A DNA stretch of 64,000 bases, from the NCBI RefSeq assembly GCF_000192865.1, contig NC_015276.1, positions 3,286,001 through 3,350,000 on the forward strand. Reading direction: 5' to 3'. Every line of letters starts with the position of its first letter. Within the stretch, counting starts at the first letter, position 1. The translations under genes were made by a program, and so were the position numbers. The notes below the pieces were generated by a model. It was not told the DNA's origin. It saw only the letters and a list, made by a program, of their open reading frames with translations, and searched no databases. Positions 61,220 through 64,000 of this stretch are shown piece after piece. The DNA comes from Marinomonas mediterranea MMB-1 (lineage in GTDB: Bacteria > Pseudomonadota > Gammaproteobacteria > Pseudomonadales > Marinomonadaceae).

Positions 61220-63139
61220 TTAGTGCCGTGGAGTCATATCCAAATCATCCAACGCATGTAAATCCATGTAATCATTTGGGTCTGTATAACCCTCACGTTC
61301 CATCTTAGCGTTCTCAATCTGACCAAAAAATTGAAGTAACTTGTTGAGTTCCTTGCAATACGCTTCTCGTGTTATCTTACCTTCAAATCCAAATATCATT
61401 CGGCCTGACTCAACTATCTCTCTCACTGACCATCTGACTTGAGAAAGAATTTCTCGCTCAAGAATGATCGCGATAAAGTTTGACGTGTTTTGGTAGAGTT
61501 CAATGATGCTATCTGCCTTAAAGTGCTCGGCATCACTCACTATACGGTTATATGAAGACAGTAGCGCTTCTATGTCCGCATCGAGCCCTTCATAGTCGAT
61601 CGCATCCAACGCATCGAGATCCATATAGCGGCTTGGATTTTTCACTCTGCTGCGATCCAGATTTGCGTTATTAATACGACCAAAGAATTGAAGTAGCTTT
61701 TTTAACTCCTCGCAATACACTTCTCGTGTTATCCACTCTTCAAATCCAAACATCATATCACCTGATTCAACCATGTATCTCACTCTAAGTTCAACTTGGG
61801 ATATGATTCTTCGTTCAAGAATGTTCGCTATAAAACTCGGTGTGTTTTGGTAGAGTTCAATGATACCGTCAGCATTAAAATGCTCGACTTCAAACATCAT
61901 CCGCTTATATGAGGCCAACATAGTCTCAATGTCGGCATCCATTCCTTCATAATAGATATCGTCTAGGGCGTTAAGGTCGACCAAGAACTGGCCTTCTTCT
62001 CCTTCCTCCTCTTTTGTCTTACCTTTTGCAGCCATGTCCGCATTTACTAAAGGACCAAAAAACTGGATCAGTTTACACATCTCACGGCAGTAAACCTCCA
62101 TAGTAAGCAACTCCATGAAACCCTGACCTCTCATCAAGCTGCTACGTCTTAGACTACTGATGCCATGCAGGATAAAAATGGAAATAGTCGATAAAACTTC
62201 TTCATTCGCATACCCCGGTACATGTTTATAAAAATCAATCAGAGCAGAGGCACTAAAGTGTTTTGCTCCTTTCAGAAGGTTGTCCGCTTTATTTGTTTCT
62301 ACTTCGATTTTAGCTTCGACTTCTTCGAAGATTTCATAGAGTTCCTCTTCGGTGGCGCTTTTACCGCCGTGAGTAATGTCATCTAAGGTATAGCCGTTTC
62401 TTTCCATCCAAATGAGATGATGGTAGAGTCCAGCCACCATCGGAAGGGGTTTGCTGTTGTCCATAAACGCCGTGATCACACTCCAATAATATTGCGCCTG
62501 AGAATAATCACTCGGAAAGCCCATATAGACTTGCCACCAACGGTGTCGCTCATTGGGTAGGTTTACCATGGGCATAAAGTAGAAGTTATGACTCAGTCCA
62601 CGGCGAAATACCGGTGTCCAATAGCAGTTTACTTGCTCAAACGGCACCGTCAGCGAGCGCTTGCCCTCTTTGTCCCAAAAGCACACATTGCCGGTACGGC
62701 GATCAAACACCACCCATTTGTCTTCGCCATGTCGACGAGCTTGAATGATCCAATAGAGAGCTGGGATAAAGCATATAAGACTCAGGTAAAGCATGCCAAA
62801 ACGGTCTGTCTCTCCATGATATAAAAGAAAAAGATGTAGACCAAACCAAATCATTGTTATAAACAAAGCGATCAATGCATAAGCTCGATACGCAATCACC
62901 TTGTTTGATGTCTTGATAACCCATTGATTACCATCTGTTTTTGTTGTAAATGGTGTGTGATGACCATAGTAGGCCAGTGGCTCGACCTTTTGTCCTCGTA
63001 ACTTCTCGACCTTTCGGGCCGGGCGCGTGTTGGAAGTTAACTCTTGGGTACTGCTCCAATCCGGCCAACGTGTTTTCACTTTGCCCATAATGGGGTTTTC
63101 TATTCGATCAATCCAATCCAAATCATCCTGATTGCTCAT
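61220..63139 (-). CDS. Membrane protein with three about 120-residue repeats
   Basis: 639 residues. The N-terminal region has two hydrophobic segments (about 80-100 and 112-132) and a YWTPVFRRGLSHNFYFMPMV stretch; it reminds me of the DUF6708 type seen near type VI effectors, but I cannot confirm this. From about 290 three repeats follow, each with HF(K/N)AD.IIELYQNT, ITREVYC.EL.KLLQFFG, and LDALDAIDYEGLDADIEALL. The last ends LDMTPRH. A second copy lies upstream at 63552. An immunity role is plausible from tandem duplication but unproven. Confidence 0.6.
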   Translation of the reverse strand: MSNQDDLDWIDRIENPIMGKVKTRWPDWSSTQELTSNTRPARKVEKLRGQKVEPLAYYGHHTPFTTKTDGNQWVIKTSNKVIAYRAYALIALFITMIWFGLHLFLLYHGETDRFGMLYLSLICFIPALYWIIQARRHGEDKWVVFDRRTGNVCFWDKEGKRSLTVPFEQVNCYWTPVFRRGLSHNFYFMPMVNLPNERHRWWQVYMGFPSDYSQAQYYWSVITAFMDNSKPLPMVAGLYHHLIWMERNGYTLDDITHGGKSATEEELYEIFEEVEAKIEVETNKADNLLKGAKHFSASALIDFYKHVPGYANEEVLSTISIFILHGISSLRRSSLMRGQGFMELLTMEVYCREMCKLIQFFGPLVNADMAAKGKTKEEEGEEGQFLVDLNALDDIYYEGMDADIETMLASYKRMMFEVEHFNADGIIELYQNTPSFIANILERRIISQVELRVRYMVESGDMMFGFEEWITREVYCEELKKLLQFFGRINNANLDRSRVKNPSRYMDLDALDAIDYEGLDADIEALLSSYNRIVSDAEHFKADSIIELYQNTSNFIAIILEREILSQVRWSVREIVESGRMIFGFEGKITREAYCKELNKLLQFFGQIENAKMEREGYTDPNDYMDLHALDDLDMTPRH

Positions 63140-63173
63140 ATCGCTTCATTACCTTGTTTGTTGTTTTGGTTGG

Positions 63174-63518
63174 TCATCCCTGACTCCACCCTAGTCCTTC
63201 AAATTTATTCACCACTGATTTTTCCATCGTCACCCAGCTGTGTTCCATCGCTTCTGCATCGGATACAGGATTATCATCTATTAACGCTCGACCTTGCTCG
63301 TCTCGCTCTGGTGCCGGCAACATATAGTGTGTTTTTGCTCCTGGGAACAAGGTTGCCTGCGGACCATTCGGGAAGGTTTTAATGCGTAACCTAAGGTGCC
63401 ACTCTGATGCGATCGCTGGGCTGAAAACACCATAATTGTGAGTGTGTTGCTCAAAGGCTAACAACAACTTTTTATGGAGCCGAATTCGGTGGTGTGCTCC
63501 GTCAACCTCTAAACGCAT
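63174..63518 (-). CDS. Small protein of the tandem unit, 114 residues
   Basis: I do not recognise it. It reads MRLEVDGAHHRIRLHKKLLL and continues with HNYGVFSPAIASEWHLRLRI, then a Pro-rich stretch (LPAPERDEQGRALIDDNP). No signal or membrane segment is present. It starts 33 bases after the stop of the upstream repeat protein, in the same frame, and ends 34 bases before the next repeat-protein gene. The ribosome site before ATG is poor. It may be translated by coupling to the upstream gene. Confidence 0.5.
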   Translation of the reverse strand: MRLEVDGAHHRIRLHKKLLLAFEQHTHNYGVFSPAIASEWHLRLRIKTFPNGPQATLFPGAKTHYMLPAPERDEQGRALIDDNPVSDAEAMEHSWVTMEKSVVNKFEGLGWSQG

Positions 63519-63551
63519 CCAATCGGAATTGGTAGCTTGTATTGTTCTCGC

Positions 63552-64000
63552 TTAGTGCCGTGGAGTCACATCCAAATCATCCAACGCATGTAGATCCATG
63601 TAAGAATTTGAGTCTGTGTAGCCTTTACGCTTAGCATCAGCATTATTAATCTGACCAAAAAATTGAAGTAACTTGTTGAATTCCTTGCAATACGCTTCTC
63701 GTGTTATCTTACCTTCAAATCCAGACAACATATCGCCTGATTCGACCATGTATTCCACTGCTAACTCGACTTGGATTATTATTTTTCTCTCAAGAATGAT
63801 CGCGATAAAGTTTGACGTGTTTTGGTAGAGTTCAATGATGCTATCAGCCTTAAAGTGCTCGGCATCGCTCACTATCCGCTTATATGAAGACAGTACCGCT
63901 TCTATGTCCGCATCAAGCCCTTCATAGTCGATCGCATCCAACGCATGTAGATCCATATAGCGGCTTGGGTCTTTGACTCTGTTACGATCCACATTCGCGT
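63552..64000 (-). CDS. Second copy of the repeat protein, C-terminal part
   Basis: The gene runs off the window end; at least 148 codons are present. It carries one complete repeat (IVSDAEHFKADSIIELYQNT through NKLLQFFGQ) and the end of another, and finishes LDVTPRH like 61220-63139. DNA identity to the last repeat of that gene is high over about 440 bases. A GTG at 63990-63992 is in frame but is internal to the repeat, not a true start. Confidence 0.7.
   Translation of the reverse strand, partial: ANVDRNRVKDPSRYMDLHALDAIDYEGLDADIEAVLSSYKRIVSDAEHFKADSIIELYQNTSNFIAIILERKIIIQVELAVEYMVESGDMLSGFEGKITREAYCKEFNKLLQFFGQINNADAKRKGYTDSNSYMDLHALDDLDVTPRH

Noticed and set aside
1..64000. tRNA and rRNA genes
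   Set aside because: No cloverleaf with a TTCRANYC-type T-arm and matching acceptor stem was noticed by eye; a covariance-model scan was not possible.

Overview
The window reads as chromosomal DNA of a marine gammaproteobacterium. Gene content and order (argF-metR, an RstA/RstB-like pair, yciO/yciV/yciB/yciI, miaB-phoH-ybeY-corC-lnt, leuS-lptE-holA) and a moderate base composition suggest the Oceanospirillales, plausibly a Marinomonas-like genus. The genus is an inference from gene families and was not tested by any search.

From 1 to about 39.2 kb the window is mostly ordinary housekeeping sequence. It holds the 3' end of argF, metR, a two-component system, rluB, yciO, a PHP nuclease, yciB/yciI, mnmC, cysE, a DMT transporter, an Lrp/LysE pair, the M18 aminopeptidase, prc, a YbfE-like regulator, tdk, rdgC, a CDF transporter, a PRMT-like methyltransferase, rmuC, yigZ, rapA, rluA, a histone-deacetylase-like enzyme, an HPt-HD fusion, an EVE protein, an OmpA-like protein and the miaB-phoH-ybeY-corC-lnt cluster. 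Two small non-coding elements with IS5-like ends and CTAG duplications (63 bp and 263 bp) sit in this part.

From 39.3 to 53.8 kb lies an accessory island. A 1991-residue secreted SpvB/TcdB-like Rhs protein carries seven 159-bp in-frame repeats and ends in a class-3-lipase-like tip, followed by an ankyrin-repeat candidate immunity gene. Behind it are two displaced cassettes. Each repeats exactly the same 628-bp Rhs core, then a different tip, then a different small membrane or lipoprotein gene. A fourth tip is a remnant next to an IS30 element. Each displaced core is entered through the same 61-bp palindromic junction. A RAYT (REP-associated tyrosine transposase) gene, a recurring TGTGGGACAC-type motif and a MntA-HepT toxin-antitoxin pair complete the island. 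The layout fits a store of alternative toxin tips that can be exchanged into the one expressed Rhs gene by recombination in the shared core.

From 53.8 to 61 kb the core genome resumes: an unlisted 37-residue gene, a zinc-ribbon protein, leuS, lptE, holA and a soluble FIST-domain chemoreceptor. The last 3 kb (61.1-64.0 kb, minus strand) holds a tandem duplication of a two-gene unit. One gene is a membrane protein with about 120-residue repeats and the other a small protein. I do not recognise the function; the arrangement resembles amplified immunity genes. No tRNA, rRNA or CRISPR array was seen.
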